A stretch of 64,000 nucleotides of DNA from Erpobdella octoculata (lineage: Eukaryota; Annelida; Clitellata; Hirudinida; Erpobdellidae), in contig OZ022241.1 in NCBI GenBank assembly GCA_963978895.1, positions 7,010,653 to 7,074,652 of the forward strand, in the 5' to 3' direction. The notes under the pieces were generated by a model. It worked only from the letters and a program-made list of their open reading frames with translations. It was not told where the DNA came from and searched no databases. The stretch's first letter is position 1; each line of letters begins with the position of its first letter. This document shows positions 27,976-39,238 of the stretch, piece after piece. The translations under genes were made by a program, and so were the position numbers.

Positions 27976-29170
27976 ATATATACTCTCTTGCTTGTATTTT
28001 ATAGTTTTGCTGCTTCTGGAGATGCCATAAGTTTTTTTACTTTTGTATGCTGAGCCACTTTTTAATAAGCAGACTATGCTGATTAAGACAACTTGTCGCT
28101 TGAAGAAGACCTTTTTCAATTATCAAAAACTGATCTGAGATTGTAAGCTTTTTATCCCAGGACGTCCCAGGTTGGTCTACCAAAAAGAAAATTTAGAAAA
28201 ATACCATCCAGAAGTCATTGCATTGAATCATCAAATTTTGGTAAAGATTTAGGGTCATAATCGTTGATGGTTAAGTACCAAGTACCATTAGACATCACTA
28301 GTGCGAGCAAATAGTTCCTTCTCCAAGGTCTGAAGCAAATTTGTCAATTCTTTGAAAGTACAGTTTTGGATTGCAATATTGCACTTCTTATGTAGGTAGA
28401 GAAACCTGGGCATGGGCAGGTGACGCTCAAATACCTGTTAATCGAATAAAATTGGCAGCAGAAGTGATGTTTTGGTGGCTGCAAAGTAGAGCCCGTCGAC
28501 AACTCGGGTCGGTCCATTTTATAAGCACAAAACATCAGACCCGATCCATGCTGACTTTGCCCTGACCCAGTCCGTGCAAGGCTATAGTGAACAATAGGGG
28601 AAGGCTGGACAAGTTGACGTGCATTTGAATTTCAAACAATATTTAACAGAATTAATGCGAGATTTTTTCATAATTGTAGTACTACTGTTAGAAACTTTTT
28701 TTATCAAAAATTTATTAAATAGGTTAACTTAATTTTATGCATCTGAGTAAATTGTACATCGGTAAATAAGTAACCTTAACCTGACAGTCACTAAAATATT
28801 AACTGAACAAGTGAGCCGTAAAAACGAGGTTTTTTCACAAATTTCTATATATTCATTTATTGCCATTATTTTTTTGAATTTATATATGCAAACATTTAAT
28901 TAATTGTATTTGGTTTGGTTTGTTTTAAAACATAAATAATTTTTTTAATTAAAATTTTTTTTTCAAACTTCAGTAGAATGCATTGTCATGAGGAGCAAGC
29001 CTATAATTCAAATTTCAGCTCGATTAGATGACGGTATTTTTTAATTTTCACTTTCAATGTTTACAAACATTCAAGCAATCAAGCAAGCAAACAAGGCCGG
29101 CCATGACGTTAATTTAATGAATTTAAAAATAATTTTAGTAATAACTGTCAAGAACAACAAAACACAATAA
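27976..29170. other. Intergenic stretch, no gene seen
   Basis: AT-rich sequence. Short open frames on both strands around 28344-28565 overlap each other and show no family. Confidence 0.5.
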
Positions 29171-29439
29171 TCTATATATATAAAAGAACATGTCCTGACT
29201 GACTGACTGACTGACTGACTGACTGACTGACTGACTGACTGACTGACTGACTGACTGACTGACTGACTGACTGACTGACTGATGACTGACTGATAATCAA
29301 CGCCGAGCTCAAACGCCTCATCCTAGGAACGTGAAATTTGGAACTTATATTACTTTTATAGCGTAAACATCCGCTAAAAAAGGATTTTTGAAAGTTTTTC
29401 TCCTGAGGGGAAAAACTGGAAAACAAACTTTTTTCTAAA

Positions 29440-30395
29440 ACAATGTATATCTCGAAAACCAAAAATGAGGATATTTTGAAATTTGGTATATAGATTCTTT
29501 TTGAAAAATAAAAAGATACGTGTTTCACCATTTTTTGAAAATTCGGTTTTCCGGACCTCAAATGTGGGTTGGAAAATTGGGTTATTTGGTTTTTAAAGTA
29601 GCTTCTACTCAAAAACTGTTAATGCTACAGAAGTAAAAATTAGTATTTAGTTTCTACTCCAAAAATAATGAAATACGTGTTTTAGCATTTTTTGAAAATT
29701 TGGTTTCTAGGACTTCAAATGTGGGGTGGAAAATAGGGCTAATTGTCTTTTATAGTAACTGCTACTCAAAAACAGTAAATACCACAGATGTTAAAATTAT
29801 TATTTAGTTTCTTTTCTAAAAATAAAGATATACGTGTTTCACCATTTTTTACAAATTTGGTTTCCCGGACCTCAAATGTGGGTTGGAAAATTGGGTTATT
29901 TGGTTTTTAAAGTAGCTTTTACTCAAAAACTGTTAATGCTACAAAAGTAATAATAAGTATTTAGTTTCTACTCTAAAAATAATGATATACGGGTTTCACA
30001 ATTTTTTGAAAATTTGGTTTCCAGGACTTCAAATGTGGGGTGGAAAATAGGGTTATTTGGTTTTTAAAGTAACTGCTACTCAACAACTGTAATTGCCACA
30101 GATGTAAAAATTAATACTTAGTATCTACTCAAAAAAAAAGATATACGTGTTTCATCATTTTTTGGGTTATTTGGTTTTTAAAGTAGCTGCTACTCAAAAA
30201 CTGTTAATGCTACAGAAGTAAAAATTAGTATTTAGTTTCTACTCCAAAAATAATGAAATACGTGTTTTAGCATTTTTTGAAAATTTGGTTTCCAGGACCT
30301 CAAATGTGGGGTGGAAATAAGGGTTATTTGATTTCAAAATAACTGCTACTCACAAACTGTAAGTGCTACAAATGTAAAAATTAGTATTTTGAAGT
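29440..30395. repeat. About 157-bp tandem repeat inside the Helitron (6 units)
   Basis: The marker CAAATGTGGG recurs near 29559, 29717, 29871, 30030 and 30302. Units alternate between GGTTGGAAAATTGGG and GGGTGGAAAATAGGG forms, so the ancestral unit may be a dimer of about 313 bp. One unit (about 30130-30170) is shortened. Confidence 0.85.
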
Positions 30396-30796
30396 TTTGT
30401 GCCGGTTAAAAGTAGCTAAGTCCAGTTTATCATCGGCCGGGCCAAGCCGTTATTTTAGAGTCTTCACACGGGCCATGCCAAACCTTAAATCAAAGTGGGA
30501 CGGGCCGAGGTTTTTCACCAAGTATATAGATATTTTAGTGATTTTAGGGTCTTCAGTTTGGCCGGGCCAAACCTGAGGTCAAGGTGGGACGGGCCGAAAT
30601 TTTTCATCAAGTATATAGAACTTCTAGGCCTGTAAAAATGGGCCGGGCCTAATTCAGACGGGCTGTGCCGGGCCAGGAGTTTGGGTTTTTAAAAAGGTCT
30701 GGGCTAATTTGTCGACGGGCCGAGCCGAGACTTAAAAAAATGATCTCTACTATGGATGCACGGTTCAAACTCTCTAATTTCATGCGAGCGAAGCCG

Positions 30797-31616
30797 CAGT
30801 GATGGGCACCAACTACTTCAATTGTAGTTACAACTACATGCCAACTACCTCATGACAGAAGTAGTTATAACTACATGTTAACTACTTTAGAAGAGAGGTA
30901 GTTATAACTAGTTTGTTAACTACTACTAAAGTAGTTAACTACTTTCCAACTACTTTTTAACTGTAAGATATAAAAACACAACAACAAAAAATAAATTTGC
31001 ATTTTATAATTTTTTTTAAAGAATAGTAATGATTGTTAACTAAATATAATAAAAACAAAGTATTTTTAAGCAAATATAATAAAAACAAAGTATTTTTAAA
31101 CAAATATAATAAAAACAAAGTATTTTTAAGCAAATATAATAAAAACAAAGTATTTTTAAGCAAATTTTAGAAAAACAAAGTGTTTATTGATACATAAAGG
31201 TTGAATGACAAAGTTCAAAATTTGTTAAAACTGAAACGGCTTTTCAGAAAAACCATACGGTCAAATAAAGTGTCACTCATTTTGCACCTTCGAGGTGTCA
31301 AAATCATACCAGCCATGCTTGGAAGAGTAGAATTGGCTTTTATGAAAGCTCATTCTACAAATTGATAATCCTTCAGTGATTGAACATTCGATGCTTTAGA
31401 TTATATTTTTAAATTATCTGGCTTTTTAATAATTTTGTTACAACGCTAAGTCAAAGTAGTTAGACTAGTTATAACTACCAAACTAGATCATAAAAGTAGT
31501 TATAACTACATGGCAACTACTCAAAAACAAAAGTAGTTATAACTACCATGTAACTACTATAAATGTAGTTATAACTACAGTAGTTACAACTACAGTAGTT
31601 AAAGTGCCCATCACTG
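30797..31616. mobile_element. hAT element, internally deleted, copy 1
   Basis: Termini CAGTGATGGGCAC and GTGCCCATCACTG, flanked by a perfect 8-bp duplication CGAAGCCG (30789-30796 and 31617-31624). Subterminal GTAGTTATAACTAC motifs are abundant. A remnant around 31310-31400 matches the transposase region of the copy at 41814-43000. A 29-bp array (AAAACAAAGTATTTTTAA units) lies at about 31045-31165. Confidence 0.9.
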
Positions 31617-31640
31617 CGAAGCCGCTACGGGCACTGCTAG

Positions 31641-33868
31641 TTACTTATATGTATATTACAATATTTACTTGCTCTGAAACTTTACAATAACCATACAGTC
31701 ACTAAAATCGATTAAAACAATCGGTTAAAACCAGATGTGAATAATAATTAGTTGTTCTTTTTGGAATTCGGTGAAATGTGCGATTGATTACAGTCACAGT
31801 TGTATTAACAGTTCGTCAATTTGCCAAACTTTCGACTGCACATTTCCCGCAGACATTAGAATTTACTTAGAAATATTTTATTGAGAAGGAAGTCATTTTT
31901 CTTTAAAGATTACGATTTTGGTTGCACTTCAATAGGATCTACAAGCACAGATTTTGTGGAGATTTATTGCATGTGCGAACCGTCATTTTTCACTTTTGCT
32001 TCTGCTTTTCCGCAGCTAAGTTAGTTTTATTGGTTCCGCCCATACACGTTGAGTTTCCATTTTCCCGGGAGGGGCAAGAGCAAGAAGTAAGTCAACTTAT
32101 CCAACAAAACGTTGGAGACCTGCTTACGGGAGGATAGAAAACTTTTCTCATTTGAAGACAAGCCGATTTCTCCGGTAGAAGGGAGGTGAAAGATTTTGTC
32201 TAGCGGGGGCGGATAGTTGTTTTACCCTCTAAGCTCTGCGTCTACAGGTCCACCCAATATATTCGGACTACAGTCGTTCGAAAAATTTTCACTGGTGAAA
32301 GTCATGACGACCAAATCAATTTTAATTCTACAGGTTACATGCATTCTGTTGGCACGCAAACGAGAGGTTTAAAGTTGAAAAACTATATTAAATATAAGTC
32401 GTCTTTGGGCGCTACTTATGCATCGTGCCCCGAATCTAGCCGAGTCAATCAATTAATCAATACGTATTTATATAGCGCTATTTACGCAGTGTTCAATAGC
32501 GCCGAGTGCCTTTGAGCTTTAGTACAAGGCGCGATGTACATTAAATTTCTATGACTGATTGAGAGAATGACGCGGGAGATCATGAAAAAATACACCTTCT
32601 ACCGAAATTAAATTCCCAAAGAACGATATACGAATTGTGTGAAACAAATTTATGAACCGTCGGTAGTCACTTCGCGGTCACGTCCGAGGTCGATGACATT
32701 CAGTCCGGGTGACCTGGCGCTGCTTATTATAATAAGTTGCATTTTCATTTATTAACATATATTTTATTAAATGAACTGCTTAATGCAATCGGAAATAACA
32801 AGTACAATGTGTCAACAATTAATATTACTTTCATAAACTATTTTACGAGACGCCATCTTAATGGAAAAAATTGCACCCTCCCCCAATATCGGAAGTGATA
32901 ATTTAAAACTATCTAAGAATAAAATGTTCATAATTGAAAAAAGTATTCTTGTGAAAAATGGCAATGTTTTTATCATTTGAAAGATACGAGTAAACAATTT
33001 GAATAAATATGATAATTCAATAAATGTCGCGCTGCTATATATCTATATATATATATATATTTTATATATATGTATACAATATATAGCAATAAAATGCCTG
33101 ATTTAAACTATAAAATACTTATCAACAGTGAGAAAACAATACGACCCATCAATCATCATCCACCAAACAACAACAACCACGACGACAACCACCAGAACAC
33201 AAAGTAACAAAGACAACGACATCACTTGATATCACCACTTAAACCTCTCGACCAATCAGTAACATCCCAACCCTAACCTAACGTGAGTCTCACATGACAC
33301 CCCTGAAGATCGGCAGTTGAAAAAAATATCCTGTCATCCAAAAATAGAAATTCTGTAGATCAATCAGTGACTTATATATATAATATTATATAATTATATA
33401 TAGATATACAAATATTTAGAACTTTACAACAATCTAGTTCTGTTTCGATTAAATATGTTGACACAGCTTTTTACTTCTTATTGAAATGTGCTTGACATGA
33501 TCACATAATAACTGCATAGAGGACAATATCCTAGTCTGTTCTGTTAAGATAAAAATAGAGCTGTACAAAAAAAATAATAATCGATGAGTGTGTAGAAATG
33601 GCATGTAAAATATTGTTAAAATGTAGACATTTACAGGTGAAAAAATTAAATATTCGTTTACTGACAATTATTTCAAGTTTAACAAAATAAAAAAAATTTC
33701 AAATAAAAACAAATTAAAACTTCGAAATCAAAAAATTACAAAGAGAACGGGAAAATGCATGCAGTTGACTGCTGACCAAGAAGTCTCTCCATTGAAATGA
33801 CTAAGTGTCAGCAACTCTATAATAATAATTTTGGTATATAAAAAGTAAATTCACATAAAACTGGAAAC
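31641..33868. other. Intergenic stretch 3' of the zinc transporter; one dispersed repeat
   Basis: About 32440-32600 contains TATTTATATAGCGCTATTTA and CAAGGCGCGATGTACATTAA, a motif pair seen in dispersed repeats of marine invertebrates (recalled, not searched). A 71-nt segment 32016-32086 has good acceptor and donor contexts and an open frame (VPPIHVEFPFSREGQEQE) but no partner exon, so it is not called. The zinc transporter 3' UTR must lie here but no clear polyadenylation signal was chosen. Confidence 0.5.
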
Positions 33869-36800
33869 TCAGGCACGGATCAAGAAATCATCATTCGAAC
33901 GATCATCATAATCACCACCATCGTCGCCAGCAACATCACCATAGCTGCCGGCAACTGCACCATCCATCGTTCCGTGCGATTCTTCCAGCTGGATGGTTAT
34001 GTCGTCGATGTGGTAGACTTCTTTCAATAATTTAGAAGCCGCAGACAGAACCAGCGATCCGTTCGGTCGAACTACGCGTCCGTCCTTGCTCCAATCTTCT
34101 GCAGATTGTTTAAAATAAATCAATTATTTAACAGTCTATAAAGTTTAATGTAATACAATCACAATCTGTCTTGCAATTCATGGCAATTTATTACATTTAC
34201 CTACTTCTTACTTTTCCTGTCATATTACCCGGGTTCGATTCCAGGTTCGGGCACGTAGTTTCCTTGAGCAAGAAACTAGAGTGTTAGCCTTGAATGTGAA
34301 AACTTCACGGTTCGACTCACACTCGCTTCCTAGTAACTAGTAACCCATGTTATCAGAAAACTTAGCGGGTAAAATCATTTCTCTCCGACGGGCATGTAAA
34401 AGATCAGCGCCTCTGATCTCTGGAAGAGGTGCTCTATAAATTACTACATTTCATTTATTATATGATCTGTCCTTTGCTTTATCAAAATTAACATTTTCAG
34501 CTAGCTACTAAAATCCGCTTTTTATTGCCTTCTAAATTGTAAGCATGCCAAAAATAACATAAACCAAGTTAAAAAACAACAGGTTACAAAAAAAACTTTT
34601 TGTAAAGAAAGTATATAAAAATCCACAAAAATAATAACAAGCCAACCTAGAACCAAATGTGCTGTGGCCACAAGCTTGTCACTTTTCAACAACCAGACCC
34701 TCAGGTTGTGCACTGATTGAACTCCAGCAACCGTAGATAAAAGACTCTTTATCTCATCGTGTTTAAGGTGCTGTGGACAGGCTAGAAAAATAGCTTTTTT
34801 TAATGCTTAAAAAAATCATCGAACATGAAAAAATGAAATAAAATAAATTATTACGATGATAAATAAAAAACAAGTGAAAATAAATTATATTTTAAATAAT
34901 TAATAAAACAAACACAAGACAATAGTCCACAAAAAATTACATCAGTTCCTCAAATATCGATAAATTTTTTTAAAAACTATGTTATCTTCATATGCAAGTC
35001 TGATTTCATCTAGTGAAACAATGATTCCTTGGTACATACCTTCCATAAGAATGACGATGGTGTCTTTAAGTATCTGGAATGTCGTACAAAGTACAAGGAA
35101 GGAGAAAATGAATGTACAGATCGGATCAGCTATCTTGTACTCGGGCTGAATAATTAAGTTTTTACAAGATGATGTGTATCATAACGGTCAGTGATTGCGT
35201 AGAGTGTAAAGCCAAAATATTATGGAAAAAAAACAAAAAATAAAGTGGTTATATAAATATCTTTGTTCGGACAACTCATATGGATTTGTCATTGGAAAGT
35301 TTGTTCAAGAGACTAACATTTAAGGTTAAAATTCTTAACAAAAATGCATTAAACATATAAAACATTCTCAATAACCTATCCAGAAAGAAATTAACCTTCA
35401 AAACAATAGAAAGATATTTACTGAAGGTTGAAAATAAAAATATGTTGAGGTTTCAAATAAAAAAAATGCATTAAATCCAATAATTTACTCATCCTGAATA
35501 ATAAAATAACAGAATCTCGTGTTTTGCTTTTCCGGTTAGTTTTTAATCAGAAAGTTATTTATTTGACCAAGCAAGAAAAAAAACCTTAAAATAAATGACA
35601 AGAGCAGCAATAACGACTCCAACACTCTGGATGAGATCTCCGAGAACGTGGATGAACGCAGCCCGAACGTTTATGTTTTCCGAATGCTGGGTGGTCGTCG
35701 TGGTAACGGCGACATCTTCGGGGCTGGTGTTTATGTTAATACTGTTGAGATCCTCGCTTCGAGTGCTGACGCCGACACCGAGATCGCCATCGCCCCCATC
35801 CGCGATGGTGACAGAGGCAGTGGAGGGCGAGGATGCGGGGAGGTGGTTACGACTGTGATGTTCGTGTTCTGTTTCTTCCCCAAGGAGATGCTGAGCGTCA
35901 CCGTTGTCTGACTCGTGCCTGCTGTGTTTCATTCCGCCGTGACTATGGTGATGCTTTCTCCCCCCTCCGTGTAAAACCATCATCATGCTGGGAAACATTT
36001 AATAAAACCATCATGAGGATGGGAAACATTTAATAAAATTATTTTTTATGGCTATGAGCTGAAAGATATGAATATAAGAAGAAATTTACAATATTTTGCA
36101 AATTTAATCATAAAATTTCAAACTTTTTAACTCGATTAGAAAACAAATAAATACCTACATAATGTTGAGCACTAGACCAGCAGCAGCAGTGATGAGCATG
36201 TAATTGCATTCGATCTCAAAATCTCCACGTATGAGTCGCAGCACGGCGAGACCAACGAGAATGACCGTCACCAACCATATGAAGACCACACTGAATAGAG
36301 CCCCGACCGCTTCTAAATATTTCACCACAATTATTATATTAATTTATTCTAATAAATGTAATAAGTAAATATGATTTTTTTATATTTAACTGTCAATTAA
36401 TAATTAATTTTTAATGACTAATAATGCTGTTAACAAGTTTTTTCTTAAATTGCTATTAATTAATTTGTGAATGATATAAATAATAATAAGATACTCAAGT
36501 TTATTTATTATAATTTACTTGAGTAATTTTTTAAAATAATTATAATCATCATTTTTAATGTTATTATAACTTTTCTAACCTGCCCTGTGCCATCCAAAAT
36601 TCAGCCTGGAACTAGGAGATCTAGCAGCCAAGTAAACGGAGGTGATGCTGATGAAAAAACTCAACAGATCGGTTAGAAGATGGGCAGCATCTGTTCCTAT
36701 GGCAAGACTGTTGGCCAATACACCACCTATTTGTACAAAACATGTAAAAAAATTTAAGACATCATCTTTCTTCATTGATGATTAAATTAAAATGAAGTGT

Positions 36801-37439
36801 TTTTAATCATTTTGTCAAAAACAAACTATAAAAATGGCACAAAACAGGCAAACTTGAAGAAATAATTTAACTCCAGAAAAACTCACCGATAATTTCTCCA
36901 ACCATAAATAAAAAACAGAGAATTGATGAAATTGTTAATTTTTTTAAAGCTCTCCTGTCCAGTGCTGAATTGGAAACAAGTTCACACGATGTTAATCTGC
37001 AAATGAAAGTTTTAGAAACTTTACAAATTAACCACCTGAACAAAAAAAAATATGTGAAATGATTCATACATGTTTTTGTCAATTGAAGCAAAAGATGCTT
37101 AAGTTAAGCTTGCCTTGCCTTAGATTTGGATTAAATCATTTTTAATTTATCATGACATGTCAATGCAATCTGCATTCAATTTCAGAATTAATTTATTATA
37201 TGTAACTACTTTTAGCACTAGTTAAACATTATGCTTCAAGTTTAAATTCAGCAATAACACACAATAACATGGTCATCTGACTGATCTGACAATCACCAAC
37301 AAGAGCATCATTACATCCAGTTTAAAAGCAAATATAAACATGTAAATATATTGCAACCATCAATCGTTACGTAAACAATAATCAACAAAAAACCTTTCGT
37401 CCATATTTTCTTTTGTTTTTACGGATGTATCCAGGGATG
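33869..37439 (-). CDS. Vesicular zinc transporter, SLC30A (ZnT2/3/4/8-like)
   Basis: Cation-diffusion-facilitator protein that moves Zn2+ from cytosol into vesicles by proton exchange. Exons in transcript order: 37394-37439, 36887-36996, 36580-36726, 36159-36312, 35585-35987, 35040-35145, 34647-34781, 33869-34098. They join in frame to about 430-442 residues. Conserved signatures: [20 protein letters not shown] with the HxxxD zinc site of TM2, the [14 protein letters not shown]xxxD site of TM5, [14 protein letters not shown] after TM5, and a C-terminal domain with [12 protein letters not shown]. The loop between TM4 and TM5 is long, with a KHHHSHGG cluster and a Thr-rich stretch. The protein ends in an Asp/Gly-rich tail. 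The start is uncertain: an ATG at 37402-37404 is in frame, but the exon opens with a split codon, so an upstream exon may exist; a donor-like CAG|GTAAGT at 37473 could end a 5' UTR exon. The exact SLC30A member cannot be fixed. Confidence 0.93.
34215..34455 (+). mobile_element. tRNA-derived SINE E, copy 2, joined to another SINE-like head
   Basis: AGAGTGTTAGCCTTGAATGTG, GGTTCGACTCACACTC and the body TTAGCGGGTAAAATCATTTC match copies at 25630 and 54396. Upstream, CCCGGGTTCGATTCCAGG is a second B-box-like sequence followed by CCTTGAGCAAGAAACT, apparently from a different SINE. It lies in the last intron of the zinc transporter gene. Confidence 0.7.
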
Positions 37440-39238
37440 CTAAACAAAAAAATCGAATTATTAAAAACTTACCTGCCCCCACAGAACCAAAAGTAAAACG
37501 TCTGCAGCATAGACGCGAAATAGTTTACATCAAGAAGATTGATCAAGATACAGTTTCAAAAGTCTCAAACAATGCTAGGACAAATAAAAAACTAGCAATA
37601 TGTTGAAGAGTTTAGTGCTTGTGTCTGATTAATATTTGATAGCATTGGCTGCATATTTCAACCTGTCTATGGATGATTAGTGGGTTGTTTTGGGTCTAGA
37701 TTTGGTTTTTGTGCTTTTTTTTATCTATTACTAGTTTGTGACTGAATGATTCATCGATGGTTTTTTAGTCTCTGAGTTTGCTATATAGGACTTATGTTTG
37801 AATTGTTAGGTAATTGCTATGGTGTGATTTTTATGAGACGTTATTCAATTCAAGGGTTTTTGTTAGAGCTTCTTTACTAATTGGTTTGTTGTTTGTAATT
37901 TTGAATCTGAGTTTTTATATTATGATTTCCTGGTATTTTTGTTTCCAAAGTTTTTTTTATGTTCGTCACTATCATTGATGCTTTTTCAAGGTGCCTTAAT
38001 TTTTATGTTTGTCTAAAGTCATTAGTTGTTTTGCCTTAAAGGGTCATATTCAGGGCCAGATTAACTCTGGTGGAGGCCCCTGTGTAGTGTAATAATAGAG
38101 GCCCTTGTGTATTGTAATAGTGGAGGCCCCTTGCGCTCTCTTGAAGCGGAAAACTCGGGAAGTTACGCCCGGAAAATATGTAAAACTTTTCATTACCGTC
38201 GCTATGAAATACTAGCACAACTATAAGTCTTTGCTCAACAAAAAAAAAATCAACAACGCGATGGTCATGTAGGAGCTGATGCAACAAAAGCTCTGTCACA
38301 GGTACCTATATCTCAAGTTTATTGAAGCCCTTTTTTATAATAGTTTATAGTCCTTTACACCAGGTGTTTTAAGACCGAAGTACCTCCAGTCGTAGATCAT
38401 ATTTGATCATTTTAACTGTTCCTCCTCCTTTATCCAGGTTTGGGAAAGGCTTGTAAAAGCAAAGCGGAGTTGTTATTGAAGCCCTTGACCAAATTGCTGA
38501 TGATATAGATAAACTGGCCAATGTACGTTGCAAGGCACGTGGACTTCCAGAGTGATTGTCACCTTATCGAAACGATCATCTGACTGACGGGTCACCGAGA
38601 GCAAATAATATGGACTATAATGAATAATTTTCTAATTAAACTGAACAGAAAATTACAATAGCAAACTCCAATATTTTATGCTTCGATAAAGTCAACCAAT
38701 GATACCAACAAGCCATTCAGTCTTGACTGTTTCTCAAACTGTAAAACTTTGGATGCCTCTACTTGCACATTTACAAACATCCAATCATCAATTAATAATG
38801 AAATGTTAATAGACATAATACTCTTAATAATCTAAAATGAAAATAATTGCTAAAACATTTGTTTCCTGGGAGCTTAACTAATAATGCATGTATATAGGAT
38901 TCAACAACGTGCTAAGACCGCATCTCAAACAAATAAAAACAAGAACCTGTGGAGTTAGTCGTTTTTAAAAACTCGAGCTATCATGAAGGAATCAATTAAC
39001 TTTGATGAAGAAATTAAAATTAAGTTAAAATTAAAGGAATCAATTAACTTTGATTGTAATAATTGCAACATTTTCAAGTCATCGGAGAAGAAGATGATTT
39101 TAAATAAAAAGTAACAACTAGCCTTTAAAAAACCTAAATGGATTCAATGTCAATGCAAAAAGCAGTAACGTACAAAAGACTATCGAAATAGATTAAAAAG
39201 TTTTCGTTTTAATAGAGTCGATCAGCACACATCAACGT
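37440..39238. other. Intergenic region between the zinc transporter and HSD17B12-like genes
   Basis: Contains a retroposon C copy (38333-38472) and a GGGCCAGATTAACTCTGGTGG-like repeat near 38052. No gene is supported. Confidence 0.5.
38333..38472 (-). mobile_element. Short retroposon C, copy 3
   Basis: Inverted relative to copies 1 and 2, with the A-rich tail at the low end. It is flanked by a perfect 14-bp duplication TTATTGAAGCCCTT (38319-38332 and 38473-38486), as expected for target-primed retrotransposition. Confidence 0.85.

Larger units (their letters stand above)
29171..31640 (+). mobile_element. Non-autonomous Helitron with nested hAT
   Basis: Begins TCTATATATATAAAAGAAC after an A, continues with a (GACT)n run (29199-29290) and AACGTGAAATTTGGAAC, and ends GCGAAGCCG...CTACGGGCACTGCTAG followed by T. 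The 3' end is split by the hAT element at 30797-31616, whose removal restores a contiguous terminus. Without it the Helitron is about 1.64 kb. It holds the tandem array 29440-30395 and GGCCGGGCC-rich segments at about 30430-30740. Confidence 0.8.

Noticed and set aside
32016..32086. Possible 71-nt exon with good splice-site contexts
   Set aside because: Open frame is short, no partner exons were found, and the family is not recognised.
37473..37560. Coding exon upstream of the zinc transporter
   Set aside because: A consensus donor is present, but the frame compatible with the next exon has a stop and no ATG; at most a 5' UTR exon.
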